This document shows, piece by piece, positions 1 through 10,641 of a stretch of DNA of 64,000 bases (within the stretch, counting starts at the first letter, position 1; the number at the start of each line of letters is the position of its first letter). Below the pieces are notes generated by a model. That model was given only the letters and a program-made list of their open reading frames with translations, was not told the origin of the DNA and did not search any database. The translations under genes were made by a program, and so were the position numbers. The DNA is from Apostichopus japonicus (taxonomy: Eukaryota; Echinodermata; Holothuroidea; Aspidochirotida; Stichopodidae): contig NC_092577.1 in NCBI RefSeq assembly GCF_037975245.1, forward strand, positions 28,886,398 through 28,950,397. The letters are read 5' to 3'.

Positions 1-195
1 CGAATCTGATAACCTTAAAGAAACCAATTGACCTTTCTGGGGATGATTTAATATATTATTTAATAACAATTAAGACTCCCGATTCGTAAACTGTATAGTG
101 CAGGATGATTGCATACTCACACAGACGACGTAAACTGTGTTTAACACTAATTGAGTTAAATACGTAAGATCTCCATATATTTCATTGCGTTGCAG

Positions 196-485
196 GAACA
201 CAGTATTGGCGATACAATCCTATCAGCGACAGTACAGAAAGAGGTAACATAGATACCAATACTTATTGGCCGGGGTACAATCAAGGTACTGTAGATGCTG
301 CCTTTCAGTGGAGTAATGGTCGCACGTACCTCTTCAAGGGTGAACAGTACTGGCGATATAACGATGCTGCAAATAGAATTGACACTGGATTTCCATTGTC
401 GACTTCAAAGGAATGGTTGGGATGTCCAACCAGCAGAACAACGATTCCGTCAGAAGAGATGTGTCCATCAGGTTTAGGTAAATAA
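196..485 (+). CDS. Terminal exon of a hemopexin-repeat protein (gene 1, 5' part outside window)
   Basis: The exon follows an acceptor (tgcag at 191-195) and opens with two bases of a split glycine codon. It then reads TQYWRYN...DAAFQWSNGRTYLFKGEQYWRYN...IDTGFPL...WLGCP and stops with TAA at 483-485. The DAA..W.NG.TY.FKG..YWR pattern is the hemopexin beta-propeller blade signature found in hemopexin, vitronectin and matrix metalloproteinases, where such blades mediate ligand or protein binding outside the cell. It is a close paralogue of the exon at 6062-6351 with the same start phase. It ends differently: the last codons read CPSGLGK and stop, and the sequence aggtaaat at 476-483 could instead be a splice donor. 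The upstream exons are not in the window. The domain call is firm; whether the gene is functional is unknown. Confidence 0.8.
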
Positions 486-3316
486 AGTGGAAAAAGCATC
501 ATTAAGAATGTGAAAACTTAAACATACCTGATATGATTATCTGGGTCGTCATCAGAAGGCTCATTTCTAACTGTTCAACCCCCCCCCCCTCCCCCTTCAC
601 AACCTCTCTCTCTCTCTCACTCCGTTAATTACTTACCATGGACTTACATTAGACAAAACGTATACATTGTGGAATGATCATTTTACAGCAATTCGTGAGT
701 TTAGTTATCTTACTTAATTATGATGTCGATGAAACACGAACGATATATCAGTTAAAGGGGTTCCACTACCATGATTATAACCTGGCCTGACGAGAGGTTC
801 AGTCGGGGGGGGGGGGGGGGATACACTCCGAAGTACACAGTCAATTTGGGATACGAGAAAATTATGGGATTAAAGAATAACGTAGTCTCATTCTCTTCCA
901 AAAGCTGTCTCGGTGACATAAATTCCCCACTGTGCATCACACTTGTCATTAGGCTAATGTGTAGGGAAAAGAATATTATTAACAAAGGACGTCCATGATT
1001 ACAAGGTAGAGTTATTTTGGGCGTTGTTAACCTATTGGTCATATCATTCTTTCATAAGAAATTATAACAATAGAATTTTCGAGTCCCGAATAACATAAAA
1101 TGTGTTTGAGGGATTCACATCCACGGTGTTTCTTGTATGCAAGAGGGTTTATCGTCAAGAGAAATTCATTGCAATTAATAAAAGTAGGAAAGTTACAAAC
1201 AGCTCTTACTCAACGTTTACAGGCTTGTTTGGGCCTTAGTATTAAATATATATGTCTCAAGTCTCTGTTGGTACATATTCAGATATGTAAATGGAACGCG
1301 TTATGCGTCCCACACAATTGGCACATTTTTTATTAGGTACTTTCACGTCACTATTAAAAGTACTCGTACTGCCAGTTTTAATAGTATGAATACTATGTTT
1401 CTAACAGATAGACGTTAAGCACTGTTCATACTAGTATAGTTTCTTCAACGAAATCATGTTGCCTCGCCACCGCCCCCCCCCCCCCCAACCATTCTAGTAC
1501 ATACATAAACAACAAATAGATATGGTACGCGTAGGTCTATTCTATCAATTTTCCAGGAAATATTTAGTTATTCTAATGGCGATCGTCAACATTTACACCG
1601 AGGGCGCTATTATATCGGTCCTCATACGGGTGCTCTTGTTTGTTCACCATGATCTCCAAATATTTTGTATTTCTCAATACATGTGCTAGTTGTGGTAATT
1701 TGTTTGAAAAGATATCGTCTGCAATAATTTCTAGCGAGCTGGTATATACCACTAGTGATCAACTAGAAATTGCAGGTAGCAAATGCAGCTATATTTCGAA
1801 GACTTCCATACAGTGTTTACTGAAGCTCAAACTTAAACTCGCTTTAGCGTACGTGATTGAGAATATGTTCAAAAAGCTGCTGGTTGGTTGACGTGTAAAG
1901 GGGCCGGCCAAACGAACGGTGCGTAACATCCCCCCTTTACAGAAGAAGCAGGGATGTCGATCTTTTCCAGGAGGGTAAAAAAACAGTACCGACACAAGCC
2001 CTTATGAAAATGCACTTCAAAGCACGTTTACGCCAACTGGCTATTCTGTGTACATAAGTTTTCTTCCCACCACTGGTATTTATAATTTTTCCAAGACAAA
2101 TTATTTGTATTATGGATTTGAGATATTTCTTGTGCTCCCGTAGAGACTTTAAAACACAAAAGTACATGTCAGAAAGGGGAATTTAATTTTGTGGAAGGAA
2201 TTTCCGGCCCGTATAAGCTGCAATGCTTTCAGACAGTGTCTTGGCAAAAACTTTCAGGGATTTCTAACGAGACCCCCAAATTGATTGGAATGCTTTGGAA
2301 CACATTCAATCAAATTGGAATCTCTAGAATGTATCTTAGTGCTTAAGTTAAAATAACTACAAGGGTACTGTCTGAAAGCATTGCAGCTTATACGGGCCCG
2401 AAATTCCTTCCACAAAATTAAATTCCCTTTTCTGACATGTACTTTTGTGTTTTAAAGCCTCTACGGGAGCACAAGAAATATCTCAAATCCAACAACTTAT
2501 CGGGCTTCGCCGCCTGGACCCCACCAAGAGTTCCATAGAAATTGAATTTCTCTCTCTCGCATGTATTGTGTGCTTTAAACTCTCTACGAGAGAGCAATGA
2601 ATATTTGAAGACGCTTGATCTTCCGAGGGGCAATGCCCCGGGACCCCGACCCTCACTTGGTCCCTGACAAATACATTCTAAGGTAAGGTAAACGTAACTC
2701 ATCGTTCTGACATGTAATTTTGCTTTCCAAAATCGCTACAAAGGCGAACGAGAAGTATCTAAAAGTGCTGCAGCTTGTTGGGGCCTTCACTTTCAGCCAA
2801 AAACAGTGTGCAGTTGTAATTATATATCAGGCAAAGTTGCCGCTTTTGTTATTTATCGAAGTGTTGCTCAGTTAGTCACTGCAAACCGATCTCGAAATCT
2901 TTTACCATCCCTCTTGAAAAATGGTGAATGTACGACCCTGTTCTGACACAGTTTTGAATTTCATGTCAAAATTTAAGCATTCATAATTTGATACAACAAT
3001 AAAGCTGGGGAAAGAGGATAGAGGTACAACGCTATTCATATCCCCCTAAATTTTCCCGCGGTGTGCGCTGCGTAAGGGTGCGTTTTTACAAATGTTGCGA
3101 CCACCCCCTCCTCCTCTCTTAGTTTGGAATTTGTGGTGCCCACCAATAGTTCAAGGGTTATAATTTTGGTAGTGAAATGAATAGTCATACGCTTTTCGTT
3201 TATTTGTTTTTAAATATGTTGATGACATTCCATTTAAGACTTTTAATGTCATTTAAACGTCTATGAAGTGGGTGCGTGTCTTTTGTAACATGGGAACATA
3301 TTTTTCTTCTTAAAAG
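486..3316 (+). other. Spacer or 5' intron region, no recognised gene
   Basis: No credible coding exon is seen between hemopexin gene 1 and the first recognised exon of gene 2. I looked for a signal-peptide exon ending in phase 1, as gene 2 needs, and did not find one. The stretch holds C-runs and a CT microsatellite near 578-620, a G-run near 808-820, and the inverted-repeat unit described at 2114-2490. Confidence 0.5.
2114..2490. repeat. Foldback inverted repeat, arms about 125 bp
   Basis: Arms at 2114-2239 and 2366-2490 are near-perfect reverse complements. Both contain agatatttcttgtgctcccg or its complement, the tgtcagaaa motif and the gcaatgctttcagaca motif. They enclose a loop of about 125 bp. 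The DNA or RNA could form a long hairpin, as foldback/MITE-type elements do. No terminal target duplication was identified. Diverged direct copies of the outer part of the right arm follow at about 2540-2620 and 2700-2790. Confidence 0.75.
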
Positions 3317-3525
3317 GTTGTGTTTCTGGAAGCTTTGACGCCATAACAAGAACTTCCGATGGGAACACGTACGCATTCAAAGGCACCTTAGTTGCTAAGT
3401 TGGCCGACGGTGACACAATTATTGCCGCTGGATATCCAAAGCCCATTTGTGATGTCTTTATTGGCATCCCATCAAACTTGGATGCAGCAGTATTTTGGGG
3501 TAATGGAAAAACATACTTCTTCAAG
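3317..3525 (+). CDS. Hemopexin-repeat protein, gene 2 exon A
   Basis: The exon lies between an acceptor (taaaag, ending 3316) and a donor (gtaggt, from 3526). It starts with two bases of a split codon and ends on a complete lysine codon. It encodes CVSGSFDAITRTSDGNTYAFKG...GYPKPICDVFIGIPSNLDAAVFWGNGKTYFFK, one hemopexin blade and the start of the next. The close paralogue at 46391-46180 (minus) has the same boundaries and phase, which supports the splice sites. The preceding exon should end in phase 1 and encode a signal peptide, as the reverse-strand paralogue does at 57022-56947, but it was not found here. The protein is probably secreted; the ligand is unknown. Confidence 0.8.
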
Positions 3526-5151
3526 GTAGGTTGTGCATGAGATGGTACTGAGAAACGTGATATCTCATTTAAAAAAGGTTTCGTAACGATTAATATGATC
3601 AATGTAATTATGAATAATGTGCAATATAATCGTTAATGAAGACAATTCAAACAATAATTGCTTTGGTTGCTAACTGACCTTTGGTCTTTGGGAAATATAA
3701 TGCTCTGGAAGTACGAGTACTTCTGATCATTATCATGAAGACACATATAAAAAATAAGTAAGAAACTGGACAACAGAGTCGATAAATATATTTTTTTTAT
3801 AATATATTAACTATATACTATATTAATATAATATTAATATATTATAACCGATACGAAAATTACGAAAATAGTTGCCTTACTGTTGGAGAGCCTCCAACGA
3901 AAACCTTAAACAATAAATAACTAAACAGTTCTTGTGAAAGAAGTTGCTGGGTGGTTGTCTAGTTCTCTCCCTCTTCTAGTGGCGATTGTTATGGTTGGGC
4001 GCGGGTGTCCGTCTCAACGTAAAATACTAGTTAGAAAATGTTCCCATCCGGGTAAGGTAATAAATATGGCTCGGAACAGTTCCTACATATGTTAAAGAGC
4101 TTCCGGTTTTCTCCAAAAAGAAGGTAAGCAGAATAGAGTTCGGGCTTCCTCCAAATAAAATAAGTTAAGCAGAATAGATTTCCAGTTTCCGCCCAACGAA
4201 TTAAGGTAAAGCAGAAGAGAATTTCGTAAACAATGGATATGGCAATGATGACGCCTCCAGACAAAGTTCTTTTTACTTATGTTATGGGTAGGCATAGTCG
4301 AGAGCTAGACTATTTAACAGCATTCTGATGAATTTAATACAAACTTAAACTTTCTACACACTACAAAAGGTGGTCTTCACTGCTTGGTAGGTAGGGGTGC
4401 TCTGATTATACATTTAACAGGAAGAACCATAGGGAAGACTAAATCAGAGGTACAGGGTAGCAACCAATCTGCCCAATCAGGAGATGGTAACATCCTGTCT
4501 TAACTTAAATAAACTGTTGCCAGTTATTCAGTAGCAAGTGCATATGTTGCCAGGGCTGGTGACTAATCTACTGATGAAACAGAGAAGTAATGAAGGGCTT
4601 GTTTTAGTACTAATGAAACAAAAGGTGCCTTATTCACCACACCTGCTGTGGGAGATAATCTTAATTAAAAACAGTGTCTATTTTCATCATGGCAGGATGC
4701 TTTTGTTGTAGTTTAGTCTAACATTCGTTTAGCTTCATTATTATTGCATCCCCCCCCCCCACCCACCCCACATACCAAGTAGAACAAATTCCGTCTTTAA
4801 CATCCTCTTTTCTCTTTCCCTAATTAAATCGATTTCTGTAGCTTTAAATTTTAATATCACAACTACGTACCTCTCAGGAGCGCTTTCACAATTTAAACTG
4901 TTGCTTGAAGTAAGCATACGCATCTAAATTCGTACGCTTGAAAAGAAAATATATCGGTATTACTGTCTGTGTGATCGAGTCCCAAGCATGTATGTAGTCT
5001 ACATCCTAATAAAAACAGTACTATATGCACAGTGAGAATATATATGAGCAAGTTTCTTCAGACATGTTTGCGTTTTATATCAAGAACGAATGCGAGTTGT
5101 TGCTGCAGGGTAACTTCAAAGTTCTCATCTCTTGGTTTACCCTTAATTCAG
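3526..5151 (+). other. Hemopexin gene 2 intron A-B
   Basis: AT-rich intron (gt at 3526, ag at 5150-5151) with a degenerate tandem repeat at about 4095-4232. That repeat has three units of about 55 bp, each with a variant of aagcagaataga followed by ttccggttt or ttcctcc. A C-rich run lies near 4748-4770. No coding exon seen. Confidence 0.6.
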
Positions 5152-5293
5152 GGAGATCAATACTGGCGTACAAGTGGTACCTCTCCGGACAGCGGGTACC
5201 CGAAACAAATTTCTGCTGCCTGGCATGGACTACCGAATGACATTGACGCCGCTGTTGTATGGGAACCGAACGGCAAAGGTTACTTCTTTAAAG
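5152..5293 (+). CDS. Hemopexin-repeat protein, gene 2 exon B
   Basis: The acceptor (ttcag, ending 5151) is followed in phase 0 by GDQYWRTSGTSPDSGYPKQISAAWHGLPNDIDAAVVWEPNGKGYFFKG. The donor is gtgtgc from 5294. Phase 0 at the start fits exon A, which ends on a whole codon. The single g left at the end completes GGA with the first two bases of exon C at 6062. It is a hemopexin blade with the QYWR strand at the start and the LP.DIDAAV.W..NGK.YFFKG consensus. The counterpart in the reverse-strand paralogue (45712-45571) has a stop codon in place of the glutamine of QYW. Confidence 0.82.
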
Positions 5294-6061
5294 GTGTGCC
5301 ACTTCATTTAACTCTACTAGGCTAATGACTAAAAGCCTCGCCGACAGCCATCCATTGATTTGTTGCCATTTTCTACGATCCTACACTATCCTAGAATTAA
5401 TAATGTATATGTATAATGTATATGTAATGTATATAACAATGTATATTGTATAATGTATGTATGTAATGTATCCATTGTCTCTCAATTTGGCTTTGGGAGC
5501 AGTAATTTGTTATGCTGCGACAATGGTTGTCTTTGCTCAAGGTGGAATCGGCCCAAGCATTCTTGGTATTCGGCTTCACGCGTCTTTGAATTTATATTGA
5601 ACTATAGTCTATCATCGAATCCTATGACTAAAAGGCATTGAAGACTCGCCCCAAACTGCGTGCCACCCTCTGAAAAAAAGTTAACTTTCCGTTGCTTGCA
5701 ATTTAAGTTTTCTTCTCGTCGCTACAAAATGGAGATAGTAATGAAACGTGATACCTTGTTATCTTTTATCTGGTCCTGAGATCAGGAAGTTCCATAACAA
5801 CTTCCTGTTGATATGTCCATGGACATATCGCTGCTATGTACACTGTGTTGTGGGTATTGACCGTAGCTGCATGTATTGACTGAACACTAGTGTCTAATTA
5901 CAGACGGTAGCGAGCTGTGTGTGTATTTTCTGGGATCGATGGTTGTGTCTAAAACTTCTGTTACACTCCATTCGAAACTAGGTACGACTACCGGCATCAG
6001 ACGTTTCTTTGTGCGCGAGTCTTCACTCCCTTTAATTTCGATTAACTTTGTGCCATTGCAG
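5294..6061 (+). other. Hemopexin gene 2 intron B-C
   Basis: Intron with an AT-rich tatgtaatgta simple repeat at about 5400-5465. Its 3' half (about 5630-6035) has a diverged copy without flanking exons at 34215-34580. Confidence 0.7.
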
Positions 6062-6351
6062 GAACAAAGTACTGGCGATACAATCCTGACAGCGACAGCA
6101 CAGAAGGAGGTAACATAGATACCAATACTCATTGGCATGGGTACAATCAAGGTACTGTAGATGCTGCCATTCAGTGGAGTAATGGTCGCACGTACCTCTT
6201 CAAGGATGAACTGTACTGGCGTTATGACGATGCTAATGATAGAGTTGACTCTGGCTATCCATTGTGGACTACAAAGGAATGGTTGGGATGTCCAACCAAT
6301 GGACCAACGATTCCGATGAAGAACAAATGTTTGCCAAGCACCTGTCAGTGA
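6062..6351 (+). CDS. Hemopexin-repeat protein, gene 2 terminal exon C
   Basis: After the acceptor (attgcag, ending 6061) the exon encodes TKYWRYNPDSDSTEGG, HWHGYNQGTVDAAIQWSNGRTYLFKDELYWRYDDANDRVDSGYPL, WLGCP and a tail ending CLPSTCQ, then TGA at 6349-6351. It supplies the last two hemopexin repeats. The C-terminal cysteines could close the propeller by a disulphide bond, as in family members. Exons A, B and C give about 213 residues in uninterrupted, phase-matched order, so gene 2 is the best candidate for a working family member in this window. Two poly(A) signals follow about 240 bp downstream. Confidence 0.82.
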
Positions 6352-6588
6352 AAGAGCTGCAAATGTCTTTTCGGTTACTTTTACAGGTCATGGGAACTAT
6401 AAGAATTAATTTAAAATATATTTATTAAACTAAAGATCTTCTGGTATTCGAAAGCCTACATTTGTTCTAGAATTGCATTATATCTGATAGATCTCTTGTA
6501 GACGTTTTAATGAAATATAACTTGAATCAGCTAGCTAGCAATTAGGCTAATGGGTTCTATTGTATTTTCTCTTAATATAATAACAATG

Positions 6589-6605
6589 AATAAAGAGTCA
6601 ATAAA
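6589..6605 (+). terminator. Poly(A) signals of hemopexin gene 2
   Basis: Two canonical AATAAA hexamers at 6589-6594 and 6600-6605 lie about 240-250 bp after the stop codon, in an AT-rich 3' UTR-like stretch. Confidence 0.6.
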
Positions 6606-7725
6606 GCTAACTGAAATTGCATTATACCCTGTGCCTCTGTTATGATGTTTGAACGCATTTTCATATTTGTGTGTTGCTGACACTTTTTCCCCTCAACGAA
6701 AATGGCAAATTGTTAACGCTTTGTCCCGCAATTTCGATAATTTTTTTCCAAATTTATCTTGAAATTGGACATTTCGAAATTTCGAACTTTTATGTCTAAA
6801 TATACAAGCTTTAATCCTAAAATTTCGGCATCTATATTGATTTATTGATGTTTTAACTCGAAAATGTGATGATTATTATGGAAGATAACGATATTTGTGT
6901 CTCGGATTTATCATTTGATCATGACTTCGAAAATTGCTACATATTAAGAGGGATATGAAAGTTATAACAAAATGGGTAACTTAATCGTTCAGTTATTTAT
7001 GGTGCAACCATTTTCTTTTATCCTGTATTTATATTAAATGTTAGGGTGCCATGTCAAGGGGCTAAAGGAGGTGCCATTTAATCGTTAATTGAAGTTCAGT
7101 AAGAGATCTCTGCAGATTGACTCTGATCTATATTCCACATTGATATAGCTCCACCTTAATTCCGCATTTGTATGGTGGCTTTTGCACAAGAGTCCGCATA
7201 TTGAATATCAACAGCGCCATCTATTTCAATGAAAGCACTTCTGATGGTTCTCGCTTTGGAATCCGGTTATGACGTTGTTGCGGAGCTTAAATATTTTCTG
7301 AAAGAAATGGAAACATTGACACCCCTGTAAATGATTAACCCATCAATTACTTGTCCTAAGTGTTTCTTTTCACTACAGTCTACTATTTAGTTCTACTCAT
7401 AGATTTCTATAGCGCCGATGGCCCTAGATTGATGACTCCTATACTTCTAATACACAAAAACGTGAAGCCAGTGCACGTGCACTTCTTCACACAAAAGTCT
7501 TTGACAATAAGTTTTTTTTTTTTTTTGGCAGCGCGTTCACTATACTACATACGAAGAACTGGATTTATTTTGTTTATGTTTTGCTATTTTTTGCCGTATT
7601 AGGACTATTGCATTAAACACAACAGATATAGCCCATCGTAACTGTAAATAATTGGGATATTCCGGTATGATTCTCCATCCATTCTTCCATATATCATTAT
7701 CTCTTTTAAAAACATTAGTTCCTTT
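6606..7725. other. Intergenic, no recognised feature
   Basis: AT-rich sequence with a T-run near 7510-7526. No gene, structural RNA or repeat is recognised before the LTR element begins. Confidence 0.5.
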
Positions 7726-8823
7726 TGTTACGTTGGAATGCGAGAGGTCTCGATAACTTATTTCTAACGAGACACAAGCCTGGGTTCGTTTCCGTAAGGA
7801 ACACAGACAAATTGACGAGTCTAGAGAATTTGAATGAGAACGTAAACTATATTGAACAATGGAGGTTGAACCAACAACAGCAAGTAGTAATTACAAATAT
7901 ATAGAAAATTACTCAAAAACTTAATAAGATAGGATACACTTTAAAATACGCTGATCTCTTCCAACGGCGATATCCCTCAGCGGCCACGACCTTGATGACG
8001 ACGATTCTCGGTCCGTTGTACCGCGAAATTCACTGGTCCTCGACGAAGTTTCTCGCGATCCCAGAAACAGCAGTCACCTTCTTTCCGGCGATGCTCCAAA
8101 TAGAAGACGGACTTCCAGCCACAATCGAGTGAAGCACAAGTCGAACTTCTCGCCGACTAAATATTACCAGAGTCAGTCCAAAATCAGCTTTATAGCCACC
8201 AACTCCTGGCGTAACGAACTTCCTCAACGGAGACAGAAATTCTTCACCTTCTCCGAAATAACGACTGGAAAACTGTACTTTCACAGCAAAGTCCTCTTCA
8301 AACTTCTGAATGGAAGTGTAAAATCAATCTTGGTATCGATATCTCAATCCTTCAGAAACTACTGGCAGTTGAGCACTGACGATATATAGTAGAATGGTAT
8401 AATCTGTGTCGTCGCTTGTATTCGTTCAGAAACTGAGAAACTCTCCGATCTGGGCGGGTTTATATACGATTCGCCATGTCAAGAATCCTCCAGATGTTTC
8501 TCGATACACCTAAGTAACAACGCGACCCGGTTTCTCTATTCGCGGAAGTCCTTTGCATATCTCGCGAGCATTCCAGAGAATCCACGAAGATGCGTGCACA
8601 GCTTACACGCGATTTCACGTAAACCGACGTTAACCCGAGACCAGCGTGTCATCATAAGGAATATACCAGAACAATCGTGTATTATAACATTCTGACACGG
8701 TAACAAGACCTAATTTCTCAAATAATGATTGTCACGTAGGCCATTTCAAAGACTTTCTATATAATAACATTAGGTTCCTCACTAGCAGTAACTAGCGTTA
8801 GGCTACAATGGGCCCTCGTAACA
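7726..8823 (-). repeat. 3' LTR of Gmr1-like copy 1
   Basis: 1098-bp LTR with TG..CA ends. It is adjacent to the minus-strand polypurine tract at 8824-8834, so it is the 3' LTR of the element. It contains a TATA-like motif in the region 8454-8476 and a sense ORF of 84 codons (8030-8284) that is also open in the other LTR copies. Confidence 0.93.
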
Positions 8824-8834
8824 CCCTCCCCCTT
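8824..8834 (-). other. Polypurine tract of Gmr1-like copy 1
   Basis: On the minus strand the sequence aagggggaggg directly abuts the 3' LTR TGTTACG. This is the expected plus-strand primer for LTR retrotransposon reverse transcription. Copy 2 has aagagggaggg in the same place (52523-52533). Confidence 0.75.
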
Positions 8835-9053
8835 AAAGGAAAGTTTGAATGTAATGAAAACTTTCTTATCTCTTACATTCTGCTATATCTTATCACATAC
8901 TATATCATAAAATATGAACTTTTTTACACTTGAACAAATTTTCGTTAAACATTCATCAAACAACTTTTAAGTTATGCATAATAAATAATTCTGAGTGTTC
9001 TTTATACACATGCATAGTGACATTATCTTTGTCTTGTCATATATACAACAAAT

Positions 9054-10286
9054 TTATGTGAATCTGGACAAAGCATCTGCCATCACATTGTCTTTTCCTT
9101 TTATGTGCCTCACATCAAGATTGTACTCTTGTAAAGTTAAACTCCATCTCATTAATCTTTGATTCTTATTCTTCATTCTATGTATGAAAGTGAGAGGATT
9201 ATGATCAGTGAACACAAGCACAGGGTAGACAGTAGTATGCAAATATACATCGAAATGTTGCAGTGATAACAAGAGTGCAAGACATTCCTTTTCAATAGTT
9301 GAATAATTTCTCTGGTGCTTATCAAACTTCTTTGAATAATAGCATATTGGGTGGTCAACTTGATCTTCGCCCTCTTGCAATACAACACTGCCACATCCTA
9401 TGTCACTAGCATCGACAGCCAATTTGAATTGCTTATGAAAGTTGGGTGCGGCAAGTATTGGTGAACCCATGAGGATTGACTTAATCTTGTGGAAGGCACG
9501 TTCACATTCATATGTCCAACAGAATGTAACATTCTTCTTCAATAAGTCCGTCAGTGGACTAGCAATGTCCGAGAAGTTCGGACAGAACTTCCTATAATAT
9601 CCGACCATACCCAAGAATCTCATAAGCGCCTTCTTGTTTGTAGGTGCTGGATATTGCTCTATTGCCTCCACTTTGGCCTTCAGTGGTTTGACTTGACCTT
9701 GACCTACGACATGTCCTAAGTAAGTCACTGAGGCATGGCAAAACTCACTCTTCGTCAAATTAACAGTCAACTTCGCCTTAGACAGTTTCTGAAACAACTG
9801 TCGAAGTTGACTCATGTGTTGCTCCCATGTTTGACTGTACACAATCAAGTCATCGACGTAGGCTTCACAACCATCTATTTCCATTACAATTTGGTTAACC
9901 ATCCTTTGAAATGTTGCAGGAGCATTTTGTAATTCGAAAGGCATAACTTTGTATTGATATAAGCCAAATGGCGTACAAAATGCAGTGATCTCTTTAGCAT
10001 GCTCAGTGAGCGGAACTTGCCAGTACCCTTTCAGAAGGTCGAATTTACTCACAAATTGAGCATTTCCAATTTTGTCAATGCAATCATCAATTCTAGGTCT
10101 GGGATACGAGTCAGTCTTTGATTTTTCATTGACTGCTCTCATATCTGCCACAAGTCTATATGTACCATTTGGTTTCGGTATCAGAATACATGGTGAACTC
10201 CGTTCACTACTACTTGGCTCTATTATATCATTATCTAACATATAATTTATCTCTTTCTGGAGATGTTCCATTTTCAATGGATTCAC
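9054..10286 (-). CDS. Gmr1-like pol: reverse transcriptase and RNase H
   Basis: A 410-residue ORF encoding the RT palm and fingers (VSKFDLLKGYWQVPL; YVDD catalytic box in AYVDDLIVYS; FLGMVGYYRKFCPNF) and a gypsy-type RNase H. The RNase H acidic residues lie in AVDASDIGCGS, TIEKECLAL and FTDHNPLTF. It ends DALSRFT*, so it is the 3' terminus of pol. It sits downstream of the integrase, the reverse of the usual gypsy order. Compared with copy 2, the conserved MPFGLKNAP box reads MPFELQNAP here, two substitutions in a normally constrained motif that may have impaired the enzyme. The N-terminal methionine is arbitrary; the reading continues upstream through a frameshift. Confidence 0.92.
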   Translation of the reverse strand: MNPLKMEHLQKEINYMLDNDIIEPSSSERSSPCILIPKPNGTYRLVADMRAVNEKSKTDSYPRPRIDDCIDKIGNAQFVSKFDLLKGYWQVPLTEHAKEITAFCTPFGLYQYKVMPFELQNAPATFQRMVNQIVMEIDGCEAYVDDLIVYSQTWEQHMSQLRQLFQKLSKAKLTVNLTKSEFCHASVTYLGHVVGQGQVKPLKAKVEAIEQYPAPTNKKALMRFLGMVGYYRKFCPNFSDIASPLTDLLKKNVTFCWTYECERAFHKIKSILMGSPILAAPNFHKQFKLAVDASDIGCGSVVLQEGEDQVDHPICYYSKKFDKHQRNYSTIEKECLALLLSLQHFDVYLHTTVYPVLVFTDHNPLTFIHRMKNKNQRLMRWSLTLQEYNLDVRHIKGKDNVMADALSRFT

Positions 10287-10332
10287 ACGGTACGGATGTT
10301 GTTTGATGGGCGTTGTGTCACCAACATCAATG

Positions 10333-10632
10333 TTATGAAACGCAGCGTTTGTTCTCGATGGTGTGTCGGGAGGAGATATTCTGATAATATTTTACCAATT
10401 CTGTCATTTCAATTTGCTGCGTGCCAGATAAGTGGGAAAACTTTTGCTCCAAATTTCCAAGCACATCAGAGTTTTGTAGTTTTATACTATACTCTTTGTT
10501 TTTAATTCCGGCATTTGTGTTACTCGCCGCATCAGGTTCAACATCCGTACCTTGGGTGACATCAGCATGCGTTGAAGAGCAGATAGGCTTTGGCACACTA
10601 TCATCGTTTCTCTCTATGTACTTCTTTAACAT
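10333..10632 (-). CDS. Gmr1-like pol linker between integrase and RT (frameshifted)
   Basis: This segment joins the integrase C-terminus to RT. It encodes a polar stretch (SDVLGNLEQKFSHLSGTQQIEMTELVKYYQNI) that matches copy 2 at 50762-51020. In copy 1 the frame is lost after KYYQNI relative to copy 2, and short deletions separate it from the integrase ORF. No independent function is recognised. Confidence 0.7.
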   Translation of the reverse strand: MLKKYIERNDDSVPKPICSSTHADVTQGTDVEPDAASNTNAGIKNKEYSIKLQNSDVLGNLEQKFSHLSGTQQIEMTELVKYYQNISSRHTIENKRCVS

Positions 10633-10641
10633 ATTAACATA

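Noticed and set aside
1640-1891. Possible signal-peptide exon for hemopexin gene 2
   Set aside because: No suitable hydrophobic core followed by a phase-1 donor; no similarity to the exon at 57022-56947.
5032-5325. 97-codon ORF starting MRIYMSKFLQ
   Set aside because: Only the part after the acceptor at 5151 is hemopexin coding; the upstream part is intron.
6162-6351. Continuation of hemopexin exon C as a separate gene
   Set aside because: It is the same exon and frame as 6062-6351.
8129-8389. Antisense ORF in the LTRs (KHKSNFSPTKYYQS...)
   Set aside because: Antisense to the element; most likely a shadow of the sense ORF, and neither is proven.
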